Assembly: GCF_020536995.1 (NCBI RefSeq)
Contig: NC_068355.1
Span: 5,372,711 to 5,436,710, forward strand
Source: Dreissena polymorpha
Lineage: Eukaryota; Mollusca; Bivalvia; Myida; Dreissenidae
Direction of reading: 5' to 3'
DNA: 64,000 nucleotides
Both the position numbers and the translations under genes were made by a program. Shown piece after piece: positions 44,640 to 56,039 of this stretch. Below the pieces are notes generated by a model, which saw only the letters and a list, made by a program, of their open reading frames with translations, was not told where the DNA came from and did no database searches. Numbering within the stretch: the first letter of the stretch is position 1; the number at the start of each line of letters is the position of its first letter.

Positions 44640-46700
44640 TCTTTGTTAACTGTCAACTTTTCGGGATTTTCTGGTTGACTTTCCTATGGGGTTGGTCCAT
44701 AACTATAAAGTCGCGCCAGTCAAAAATCATAAAAAGCGACATTTAAAGTTATGGTAGCCAGAACTAGAAAAATATGTACAACTGAGCAATATCAATCATG
44801 ACAGACAGATGTCTCAGGTTAGTGCAGTGATTTTTCCACCAGATTCTCACAAAGGTGATCCCGGTTGATTTCACCACAATTGAATATATATCAGTACACA
44901 AATAAATTATACAGCAGGTAATGACAATCGATAAATGTCTTAGTTTTAATTTAATTGTTATCTCCCATCCATCATTTTACGGAGATGTTTTGAAGCGTGT
45001 CCGCAAATTAAAATATGTTAAACCAAATGTTCATATTAAACTTTTCAATTTAATTAACTTGTTTTTATCAAAAGGATACGATGCTTATGTACTTAAAAAC
45101 ACGTGTTTGATGGTTTTCGATTCACTATATCTTTCTTCCCTTAAAATTTGGAATCATTAGTTATATTATAGGCATTTTTCACTGTTGAATAAAATTGTGT
45201 CATTGTGTCGTATGAACAAATCTGCATGAATACTACATTATAGGCATTTTTCACTGCTGAATAAAATTGTGTCATTGTGTCGTATGAACAAATCTGCATG
45301 TAAACTACATTTGGACTCAAATCGTACATCAAATCATTTCTGTCTTCAGTTGTCAAAACACCTATATACTGTTTGATTCCAATAATGTCGCTTTAATGGA
45401 ATTACCATTTTTATTCATTTGCTTCTTAATATTAAATCACCTAAACTTGTTTTATTAGTAGCACAGCCCGATTAATATTTTTATTTAGTACTGCCCTTGG
45501 AATTTGTTCACGTCATTATGTCATTATGGATTTTTGTGACGTCATACGACCGACTTTCCCAGTTGTAATCTACATGCGTAGGTCATTGGGTTTATAACGT
45601 TCCATTTTATTTATATTTTCTCTCTGATAGGCGTTTCTTATTTGATTTAATTATTTTTAATTTGTTTAGCAGTCACATAAACAACCAAGCTATGTAATAT
45701 GGAATTTTTACACCCATTATTGCTGCTTCTTCCTGTATTTGCGCGATGATTATCTGAGATATTAACTATATGATTCTATATTCTCAAATCTTTTCTATAA
45801 AGAAGGAATGTAGTTGACAATTGTTAATAGTTTTATTTGATCGTTCGTCAAAAAGTTGTAATTCTGTTACTCTTGTATCTTCAATGCAATTGAGTAATTA
45901 AATAGTAATTAAATTGAATGCGTTTTAATTCCCTTTTATTATTGTTTAATTTGAGTTACAATGCTATGACGTTAAATTTTATTTACACTTAAATGTACTA
46001 TGAATATTGCTGGGCCAAGTGTGAGGTTGAGCGCTCTATAACCAGGTTTAAACCCCCAATGCTTTGCATTGACCGTTCCAAGGCGGTGACCCCAGCTTTA
46101 TTCATATTTTGTGTTTATGTTGGTTTGTATTGTGCTGTATTGTGCTGTTTTGTACTGTTTGGGCAATCGGTCACTTGCTTTAAATAAAGGACCAACTAAT
46201 TGTTTTTAATGAAAATTCAATACTGCTTTAGCAGCTGGAGTTTCACTTCTTTATTTTGCACAAATTTGGACACTCTTTGTGTCTGGAATATGTTGGGTTA
46301 AATGACCTTTACAACAAAACCTACATCTCTGAATCTGCGATACATTACAGTTAAAGTTTAAGACATGTAAAATACCAGTATTCAGATCTGAAAATATCCC
46401 AAAAAACTCGTATGGTATGAAATACATATATCTTGTGACGTATTTTCATTTACAATCTTGAATTTAATGACGACTTGAATTTAATGACGACAAGTCGGAC
46501 ATGCAGTTAAATATTTTAATACGTATATCGTGTGACATAATTTTATTTAAACTCTAGATTTTAACGACATTAGTCTGACACGTTATTTTATTTAACAGTA
46601 AAAAAAAATTAAGTAGACAATCAAAAGAATGCAAAAAGTGTACTGGTAAATAAAAACTCCTTCATTCCGTATAAAGATTGTACGTTACAGCAGAGCTCCA
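44640..46700. other. Spacer of the inverted duplication
   Basis: A 72-bp tandem duplication lies at 45164-45307 (TTTTTCACTG(T/C)TGAATAAAA, TGTGTCGTATGAACAAATC). An 80-codon plus-strand frame (44921-45160) has no recognisable motif. Four AATTGGGTA words stand at 46718-46820 just beyond. Confidence 0.45.
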
Positions 46701-46863
46701 GATAGCTTTTCTGAGTAATTGGGTAAATACACACTACTTTTGAGTTCAATTGGGTATTTTCATATTCAATTGGGTACAAAAAAGTCGGTACCCACTACTT
46801 TAATTGACAATTGGGTACTTTTATATTAAAAAAGTTCATTGTCTTAAATTCTCACCTGCTTAC

Positions 46864-47148
46864 CTGAATAAGCTGGTTGAAGTTCCACTCATATTTGATT
46901 AGCTTCAGAGATTTTGTGTAATTATGTAGATGTATCCATAATATACAGTCTTGATTAAAAAAAAGTTCAACGATTTTTTCCACCAGTCTTCTTACAATGT
47001 AAGCACTGACAGCGCTTGCCTCCGACACAATATCGTCAAGAATTAGTTTCACTATATTTTCCGCTTCTGATTTTGTGTTGCCTGCGGTTAAATATCTTAA
47101 AATTGAGTTTGTTTGTGCCTGGGATACGATGTTTCCATTTTTAAGGCC
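46864..47148 (-). CDS. Putative 5' exon of an unrecognised gene
   Basis: Open for 95 codons on the minus strand to a strong donor (TTCAG/GTAAGC at 46864), with protein-like composition: NSILRYLTAGNTKSEAENIV, KLILDDIVSEASAVSAYIVR, RLVEKIVELFF. An ATG at 47163 is followed by MSKP and then an in-frame TGA just before this open stretch, so either the exon starts at an unseen acceptor or the gene is broken. It begins just inside the right arm of the inverted duplication. Family not recognised; downstream exons were not found. Confidence 0.4.
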
Positions 47149-47264
47149 TCACGGTTTCGACATTTTCACAACAATAACACGTAGCTACAAAGACGCTTTC
47201 TTCCGTACATATTATTGTGCTGAAGGTTATACTGAAAGCGCTTGGACAAAGCGGAAAGAATCAT

Positions 47265-49390
47265 GTGCTCAAGTGTTTTCAAATTCAGACACATCCCGGT
47301 ATTTTAGAATATTCTGGCTTGTTTTGTAAACAAATGGTAGTGTAAATACAAACTCAACGTAAATATTTATTCAAAACTACCTGATTCACACTGAAATCAG
47401 TCTTATAATCCACCAGACATAAGTTGTTAATCACAAATAAAAGATTTCAGAAAACGAAAGTAATGTTTACAATTTCAGCAAATAATGTCAAGGTCGATCC
47501 GAAAGAATCCAAATGAAAACTAGTCACGTGACAAAGCGACAATGGCGTCAAAATTGCGAATTTCAGACTGATTAGAATTATTTTCATTTATTGTAAGATA
47601 CATTTGAAACATTTGAACCTTAAAATATTCCTCGATGCAGTAATTTATATTCATTCACCAATATATGTAGAAATGTATCAAAGACAAGAGCACCGCCTTG
47701 CGGGTGCAGACCGCTCATTTATTTTCTTTTTAAAGGTGAAGGGACTCTCAATTTCAATCACAAAGGAGGGAGATGTGGAATGAAGAGGGGTGTATAGTGT
47801 GGGGGGAGTGGACATTTATTACATTATCTTCTAAAAATGCGAAAAAAATGCATTTAAAAAAAAAACATTCGGGGTTGGGGGGGTGGGGGGGGGGGTGGTT
47901 GTTGGGAGGGGATTCTTGGGTGCGAAAAATAAAATAATAAAAATAAATATTTGTGTTTTTTAACCGTTTAAAAAAATGGGGGGTGGGGTGGGGTTATAGT
48001 GTGAGGGTGTGGTGGTCATTTGTGAGACGATCTTAAAAAAATAATAGGGGGGTGTTCGGGGGGGGGGGAGGGAGGGGGAGGAGGGCACGGGGGATGGTTT
48101 GGGTGGAGTCTATTGTGGTATGTCAGGTAAGATTAGTTTTGTCAAAGTATCAATCAAATATAATCATGAATAAAGAAGTAATGGCAATTTTAGCAAAATT
48201 TAATAATTTGACCTTAAGAGTCAAGGTCATTCAAAGGTCAAGGTAAAATTCAACTTGCCAAGTACAGTAACCTCATGATAGCATGAAAGTATTTGAAGTT
48301 TGAAAGCAAAAGCCTTGATACTTTAGAAGTAAAGTGGATCGAAACACAAAATTTAACCACATATTCAAAGTTACTAAGTCAAAAAAGGGCCATAATTCCG
48401 TAAAAATGACAACCAGAGTTATGCAACTTGTCCTTTTACTGTACCCTTATGATAGTTTACGAGTGCAAGTATGAAAGCAATATCTATGATACTTTAGGGG
48501 CAAAGTGGACCAAAACACAGAACTTAACCAAATTTTCAATTTTCTAAGTATAAAGGGCCCATAATTCCGTCTAAATGCCAGTCAGAGTTACATAACTTTG
48601 CCTGCACAGTCCCCTTATGATAGTTAATAAGTGTTGCAAGTATGAAAGCAATAGCTTTGATACTGTACAAAAAAAATTGAAATCAACACAAAACTTAACC
48701 AAATTTTCTATTTTCTAAGTATAAAAAGGGCACATAATTCTGTCAAAATGCCAGTCAGAGTTACATAACTTTTCCTTCACAGTCCCCTAATGATAGTTAG
48801 TAAGTGTTGCAAGTATGAAAGCAATAGCATTGATACTTAGGGAATAAAATGGACCTAAACACAAAACTTAACCTAAATTTTCAATTTTCTAAGTATAAAT
48901 TGGGCACATAATTCTGCCAAAATGCACGCCAGAGTTATCTAACTTTGCCTGCCCAGTCCCCTCATGATAGTAAGTGAGTGTACCAAGTTTGAATGCAGTA
49001 GCATTGATATTTTCTGAGAAAAGTGGACCTAAACGCAAAACTTAACCGGACGCCGACGCCAACGCCGACGCCAAGGTGATGACAATAGCTCATGATTTTT
49101 TTTCAAAAAAAAGATGAGCTAAAAATCAGTATTCTTTGATTTATAGCGCGACATACATATGCTACGATCATATTTTTCTGTGTTTATTGAATTAATTACA
49201 CTGAGTTTCTTTGTTGCGTTACAAGATGGTGGATCTCGAGCGCTTTTCATGACGTGACGTCACAATGTTTACCTGCGCGCGTTTCCTTTCCCATAAAAGT
49301 ATTTAAATACAACATACTCGAAATTCTCCAGCTATAACGCCTACGCCAACAGGTAGATCGCATTCTTGTCCATATACATGTCAAATTAAA
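47265..49390 (-). repeat. Right arm of a 7-kb inverted duplication
   Basis: Inverse of the left arm (42425-43885) apart from a 1.4-kb dispersed repeat (47694-49128) inserted into it. The arm resumes with AGCGCGACATACATATGCTACG after the insertion. Matching words include AAGATGGTGGATC versus GATCCGCCATCTT. Confidence 0.75.
47694..49128 (+). repeat. Dispersed repeat inserted in the right arm
   Basis: It opens (A)ACAAGAG, then the hairpin CACCGC CTT GCGGGTG (47701-47716). A G-rich zone follows (about 47870-48095, several G6-G13 runs), then five ~190-bp units with 'AACTTAACC(A)AAATTTTC' and 'CAGAGTTA(C/T)'. It ends ACGCCGACGCCAAGGTGATG and the hairpin AGCTCAT / ATGAGCT (49088-49121). Same family as 3873-4625. 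Confidence 0.8.
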
Positions 49391-50170
49391 AATACTTTTT
49401 TAAGCAGGCATTAAATTGAGCCAGCCTGCATATTTCATAAAATAATGAATATAACAATCTTTATCACTTCCTTTTATACATAAAAATACTCTTAAAATAC
49501 ATACATGCATTTGTTTTCTTAATATTTTATATTTATTATATACCTGTTTAATGCTTTTAACAAAATACTGATTGTATCAAACGTTGAAATAAAAAATCCC
49601 GTATTACGCTACTCGCTGTTTCCAATTCCGTATTACCATACTAGCCGGACTACTTCAACCCATTTAATGACGTCACATTACACGCACCAAAATAAGAAAT
49701 ATTTTATATTACGAAATATATTAAGTAGTACATCGTGTGACGTCATTTCTGTGACAAAACACAATAATGTTATCTTAATTATGTAAGGACATGTCGGACG
49801 TGGTGTTTTTTTATCAGTAAACAATGTGTTAAAAACGTATTTTAGAGTGTGTGTTTATCATGCATAAATGTATATTTCGATAGGAATACAATAAAATAGT
49901 GTGGTTTAAACTAAGTTTCGATAAAGACATGGAAGATAGAAGTGGAAGTGCATATCGTTTAAACGTTTTTATTATAAACATCGGATTTAAGTTGTCAACT
50001 TAATTGTTATAAAAATTGGATTAACGATGGCATTAATGTAAGCGTGTCGGAAACCTGGGTTTTCCAGGTTCGAATGTTTACACGTTAATTTACATAAACT
50101 GTATTCATACGCGTCTTAAATAAACTATGGCGTACCGTCTTAGTCATTGTTTTGTCAGTTTTGTTAAAGT
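49391..50170. other. Intergenic, no gene recognised
   Basis: AT-rich, no exon or element ends recognised. Confidence 0.35.
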
Positions 50171-50340
50171 AAAAAATACATTTGTTAACTGTTTTCGTTA
50201 GTTGTTGTATATAATAAAAGGAATATTACGTCATCACACAAGCCACTCGAGTGATACAAACTCTTGGAACAATTGACATGCGTAATATTCCTTTTATTAT
50301 ATACAACAACTAACGAAAACAGTTAACAAATGTATTTTTT
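50171..50340. repeat. Perfect hairpin, 60-bp arms, 50-bp spacer
   Basis: 50171-50230 and 50281-50340 are exact complements over 60 bp, starting AAAAAATACATTTG and ending CAAATGTATTTTTT. There are no mismatches. The spacer (50231-50280) is unique sequence. No clear target duplication. Confidence 0.9.
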
Positions 50341-53300
50341 ATTATAAAAAAACTATTATAGTTTATTATAATATATGGGGGACATATTGTTTCACAAACA
50401 CATCTTGTTTAAGACTCCTATAAAAGCTGAAATAGTGTCAACAATCTTAATGTACAGCACCGTTTCATTTGCAATCAATATTTTAATAATTCCAATATTG
50501 TGCTACATTTAATTATAATGCTTTTTGAAACAAAAATGACTTGTGACCCACATTTATTTATGATTTTATTAATTAAAGCTTATATTGTGATTCTCTCATA
50601 TATTCTGATATCAGGGTCGAGTTCCGAGTGCCGTCTGCTTAAAACCATGGCCGTCAGGGGCAGGGCAGTTTTCCTTATATGGCTAAAGTAAAATCTTTTT
50701 ACCACTCTAGACAACGCATTAAATGTGTTTAAAGAATGAGGTTTCTGAAAATTCAATTATGGAAGAAACATGTATAATTTGAGGGTACAATAAGACAGCA
50801 AACTAAGAATAGACATCCATTTGAGTTTTTTTTTTATCAATTGAATATGCAAAGAAGAAATTAAATATCAGCAATACAAAAGCCTGTAATATGTGCAGCG
50901 TGTGGATTTTCTATCGATCTATATATACGCAGTCAAATCCAAACTAGGCAAATATTTACTGAACAGTAGGTTCTGTAAAATGGGAAAAAATACAGGACCT
51001 CCTCTTTTTTCATAGGACCTACTGGCTACAGAATGTAATAGTAAAATAACTTGGTTTCATTGCTGGGATCAAGGTGTTCATGATATAAAATGATACAATT
51101 ATTGAATAGCTATTAATTTTAAGGTCACACATTTGTATCTTACATTAAATAATAATACACGCCATACATGGTACTAGTCTTGTTTAGTTAAAATATTTAT
51201 TTTTTTAAATGCTGAACGCATGTTAATAGTAAATATAAACAGGATGCGCTGCATTGTAATATCTTAAGAACAATTTCCAAACCAAAAGTAGCTGATACTT
51301 GTTTAACTAAGCTACGCTTAGCGCGCATGTCAGGTATGAGTTTGGTCAATACAGCCTAAACCGACAAGGGCCTCGATAAATGACAACTGGCCTGTTTCAC
51401 GCATGGACATTGATAGCCAAGATAATAACGGTTTGAATGACAATGATCATTATTTTACATTACTATTGCTATTAAAACCACACAAATTGATATCTGCATC
51501 ATTTAAAATGTAATAATCAGTTTTATGATTATCTTGTTAATCGACTAGGCTGTCATGGATTTGGACCTTCCTGACCCGCATTCGTAAAATGCACATAAAT
51601 GGACCAATCAGGTGCCCTCGGGAAATTCCGTCAGCAGAAAGAGCGTTGGTACGAAAAAGCACGTGTATAAAGACACTATTGCTATTTTTGCACCTCAGAA
51701 AACTTTCAGAGCCATAAACAAACCTATACAAACCTATGATTACGTTGTTGTTTTTTTAACGGACAATCGGTCCTGTAAATTTGACAGACAGGCCGGACCT
51801 TACACAATTCTACAGGACATGTCCGTCGGTCCGGCCATGTTTGGCAAAGACTGTATACTGTCTAACTCCCCTTTCGGGTATAATTGACAGGTAATTGATA
51901 TGACAGAATACTCTGTAAGTATAATTGTGCACTGTAATTTTTATGACGAGTTGAATTATTATTATTGTATATACCATTTCCATGCGAAAATGTTTAGAAA
52001 CCCATATATTCCTCACAAACTGAGGTTGAAAAGTAAACAACAACGGGATTGGATTTTACATTCATATTTTTTTTTTGGGGGGGGAGGGTGTTAAATACAA
52101 CTATAGTCATTCAAGTTACTAATGTTTGATAAGTTTTTATTAATTCTGGGTATAGTTAAAAATGTTTTGTCAATTTAAAACCATAGCCGTTGAGGGCATA
52201 GCAGTTTTCCTTATATGGGCCAATGGCTATAGTTAAATCTTGTTACCACTCTAAAAATCACATTTACTGTGCATCCTTAAAGAAACTTGGTCAGGTCATT
52301 TGTTCTAATGATGTTTTGGCTGAATTTGAAAAACTGTTTCGCTTTCTTTAATTTATTCGCAAATCTTAATAAAGTTTTGTCAGAACATTTGTATCAATTA
52401 AATCTCAGCCAAGTTTGACACTGGGTCATTTGAGCTAAAAAAATTGGTTAATATATTAAATAAACAAAAAGCATGTTTATTTCACAGAAGTCACATTGTT
52501 AGTCTTATCTTCATCAACATCGGTATGAATATTTAACTTCAAAACAAATATTGGACGAGGGATTTCAATAGACGCAGAATCCTGCGTTTTGACGCGAGCA
52601 AATTAAAAATGACTTGTTTTTGACGCAACCCTTTTTTCTGCCGTGCGTCATTTTGACGCATCGAAAATTTAACCCGTGTGTCAGTCAGTTAACATCTTGA
52701 GTTCCATGGTAATAAATCCCGCTGTGCTCCTAATCAAAATTAATGTTTCAGTATTTGAAACTCGGTCTTTAATCGAGGGAATAGAGGTCTACCCCGGGCG
52801 TTGTTTTTTTATACTCGCAATTCATAATACTACACATAAACATTAAGAAAACACATTTCCTCGATTAGATATAAATTATCCGAGTAGAATTTAATTGCTA
52901 CGTTTTAACCTTTGACATTGTAAATGGCGGACGTATTGTAAATTAACATTAAACCCGCGTTCAATTAAAAAATGGGGATTCAAACAACAACAACAATTCA
53001 AATTACAAGTACTGGTGATTCAATAACTGAGATAGCATTAACTGAATTTAACAAAAATTAAATATGGTTTGTTAAACTAGATAACAACAAAGAAAATTTG
53101 GATTATTAAAGTTAAACTTCTACTGGTAAGGCATTCTTAAGTGTATATATTTCCGACATGTATAGTATTCGGATAAACAGTAATAGATATACTAGAGGTT
53201 CCATGCATTAAGATTGTGTTTTTGTAAAAAAGCTATCATAGGGATGATGATTATATAACAAGGATAAATATGTGATGGCAAGGTGCTACAGGTACATATC

Positions 53301-53700
53301 TTAAATTACTTAAATGTTTTATGATGAAGTAGATTTTAATGAGCATTTATTGTTTTTACAAATAAACATAGTATATTGATAGAAATAATAAAAGTTGTGA
53401 AATGGACATGTTTTGTTTTTGAAAAACTTACAGTCGATATTGTTCGCACAAATTATTGATATTTTGTCCTTATCTTTGTGTACCAATTCATTAAAATATG
53501 TTGTGTTATGTATCATGGTATTTTTATTTAATAATGCAGTATAACTTTTTTAAATATAGTGTATCTCTTGGAGCATGTTCTTATCTAAAGAAATGAATAA
53601 TACAGACAAAAACACAATTAACGCGCTTCAAAATTGACCCCAGCATTTTTCAATTTGACTCCTCAGAATTTCAGTCCAGGGGTCATTGACTCCTGGTTTT
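50341..53700. other. Intergenic, no gene recognised
   Basis: A 91-codon plus-strand frame at 51612-51887 overlaps GGCCGGACC / GGTCCGGCC palindromic words and has no recognised domain. The rest is AT-rich. Confidence 0.35.
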
Positions 53701-53816
53701 TATGGAATGAGTGCTATATTGACGTCATCATTTGATGACGTTTAATTGAACGAATGATAATTGCGACTAAAATTCGATATGCTCCAGCGTATAGCAGCGA
53801 TTTGAGAGTGTTGAAA

Positions 53817-55074
53817 ACTGGCCCGACACTAGTGCTGAAATTTCACATGTATATGGACCAGAACGCGATCTACACGATGGCGTTTTCGTCATATCTGGGA
53901 AAAATCCAGTTTTTGATTAAATGAAAAAAAGTGGTGTTTTTTATTGCGCAATCGCTATAAACACGTGGCTTGGCCGGAAGTACATGTAGCGTTAATAGCA
54001 ACCCCAAGACATTTCACCCCCACGAGACGATTCACCCGCTAGACAATTCAAAATTGATTTTAAATATAAAAAAATTCGTACCCAAAATATTTCGTACCAA
54101 GATTTTTTTCGTATCCGTTTTTTTTCGTACCAATTTTTTCATTCCCAAATTAATTTCGTCCCCAAATGCTTTCGTACCCAATTTTTTTTCGTACCCATTT
54201 TGTTAATATCCAAATATTTTTTTAACCAAAATTTGTTCGTACCCAATTTTTTTTGTACCCATTATTTTCGTACCCAAATGTATTTCGTACCCAAATTTGT
54301 TCGTACCTATTTTTTTCGTACCCATTTATTTTTCGTTACATTTTTTTCTTGCCCAAATTTTTTTTGTACCCAATTTTACGTACCCAATTTTGTTTTCGTA
54401 CCCATTTTGTTCGTACCCAAATGTTTTTCGTACCCAAATTTGTTTGTACCCAAAAAATTTTTTCGTACCCATTTTTTTCGTAACAAAATGTTCTTTGTAC
54501 CCAATTGTTTCGTACCCCAATTTTTGTTTGTACTTATTTCTTTCATACCAAATTTTTTTTCGTACCCATTTTTTTCTAACCAAATGTTTTCCGTTCCCAA
54601 TTTTTGTCGTGCCCAAATTTTTTTGTTCGTACCCATTTCTTTTCGTACACAAATGTTTTTCGTACCCAAATTTGTTCGTACCCAATTTTTTTTTCGTACC
54701 CATCTTTTTCGTACCCAAATGTTTTTTGTACCCAAATTTTTTCGTACACAAATTTTGTTTCGCATCCATTTTTTTCGTACACAAATTTGGTTGTACCCAA
54801 ATTTTGTTCGTACCCATTTGTTTGAAGTCAAATTTTTTTCGTGCCCTAATTTTTTCGTACCTAATTTTTAATTCGTACCCATTTTTTTCGTACCCAAATA
54901 GTTTTTCGTACCCTTGTTTTGTTGGTTCCCTTTTTTTTCGTACTCGAATTTGTTTTTTTTCGTACCCACATAATTTTTCGTACCATTTTTTTTATAGAAA
55001 TAATCGATTTTCAATTTGATTCGATCTCTCCACTCATCCCATCACGCGAAACCCTTAAGGTGTCGCAACTCTAG
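53817..55074 (+). mobile_element. Minisatellite-cored element, copy 2
   Basis: Flanks match copy 1 (41079-42186). The core at 54068-54998 has about 54 units of the TTTTTCGTACCCAAA type. The left side is preceded by a single copy of the ACGTCATCA-palindrome unit (about 53718-53816), which in copy 1 lies on the right and is doubled. Frames of 223 and 240 codons are artefacts: a 16-17-bp unit cannot keep one reading phase. Confidence 0.8.
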
Positions 55075-55204
55075 TAAGAATGTGTGAATGAACTTGCTCT
55101 AACAAATAGATGAACTCGAATACTCAACATAATTGTAATAAGCCTTTGGCTACCATAAACATTTCTCTTCGAACTAACTGGATAAAATGTACTTACATAC
55201 TTAC

Positions 55205-55404
55205 TCCATCGCATTAACAATACATTTATGAACTCTTCCTTCCGGGCCGTCTAGATCAAGGCACTGTGACCAAAGGCCATAAATGTAGTTGACTGACGCA
55301 CCGGCCTCAGAATGAGAAAATTCAAGCCAGTACGGAATCGCCAGGCCGATGATGTTGAGCACACACGCGATCACCGACAGCAAAATAGCAATCTTGGCAT
55401 CCAT
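55205..55404 (-). CDS. Claudin-like protein, first exon
   Basis: ATG at 55404, then MDAKIAILLSVIACVLNIIG (membrane span 1 with a short cytosolic start), PYWLE, and an extracellular loop with YGLWSQC and a second cysteine 13 residues on (VHKC). W...GLW..C...C is the claudin/PMP22 superfamily signature; the two cysteines form the loop disulphide. The donor ATGGA/GTAAGT at 55205 ends the exon in phase 2. The family seals or shapes cell contacts. The exons at 38 kb are on the same strand and read on well in protein terms (NAM.. AKGVLQAR), but their phase is 1, so a small extra exon or a second paralogue is needed. Confidence 0.75.
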
Positions 55405-55536
55405 AGTGAAAACAACCGCTTGTTGTGACAGAGAACACTAGCGCGTTTTTAACATCCCCTGCGCTCATGCAGTATGATTATTGATAAAATCATATTCCCG
55501 AAACGGATAAAATAACTACAGATGTAATTATCTTAA

Positions 55537-56033
55537 AGAGGCCTTGACAGATTTTGGTATGCTTTCAAGTTTTTCATTAAATGCTTTATATTGATAAATG
55601 TAAACATTGGATCTAAAAAGCTCTTTTACAAAAATAAAGAATAAAAATTTAAAAAAAGGAAAAAAGTAGACCGCAGAAGGGCTCAAACCAGTGATCCTCG
55701 GAGTCCTGAGTAAAAACCCAATTGACCATTCGGACATCCTGCCGAGTATGAATGAATGACGAATTTGATACTGTTTATAAGTAATCTTCGTACTTTCACA
55801 AAATTAAACGACAACAACAGAACTCTCCAAATTATTCAATCGTTTCACGTTGCAACGCTTTATAACTTTCAGGTTTTTTAATCGTCAAAAGATGCATATA
55901 ATGGCTAAATTAGACAATGGTAAATATTCAGTATTACTGTTTCCTCACAAATATCATAACTGAAACAAAAATATGCTTATCTAAAAAATGTTTTGTCAAT
56001 TTTGTCAATTTACCAAAACGTGAGAAGATCCCT
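55537..56033 (-). mobile_element. TIR plus tRNA-like element, copy C, diverged
   Basis: Ends AGAGGCCTTGACAG and CCCT, TTAA on both sides. The tRNA-like part (about 55672-55745) is shortened and its B box is degraded. Clearly older than copies A, B and E. Confidence 0.75.
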
Positions 56034-56039
56034 TTAACT

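Noticed and set aside
51612-51887. 91-codon plus-strand frame
   Set aside because: Overlaps palindromic GGCCGGACC words and lacks a recognisable domain; more likely repeat sequence.
54326-54831. Possible structural protein gene on the minus strand
   Set aside because: Again minisatellite-derived; composition is almost only G, T, K, Y and N.
54200-55019. Long plus-strand frames rich in FVPNFF / RTQ motifs and minus-strand GTKK frames
   Set aside because: They are translations of a TTTTTCGTACCC minisatellite; all frames are open because stop codons are rare in the unit.
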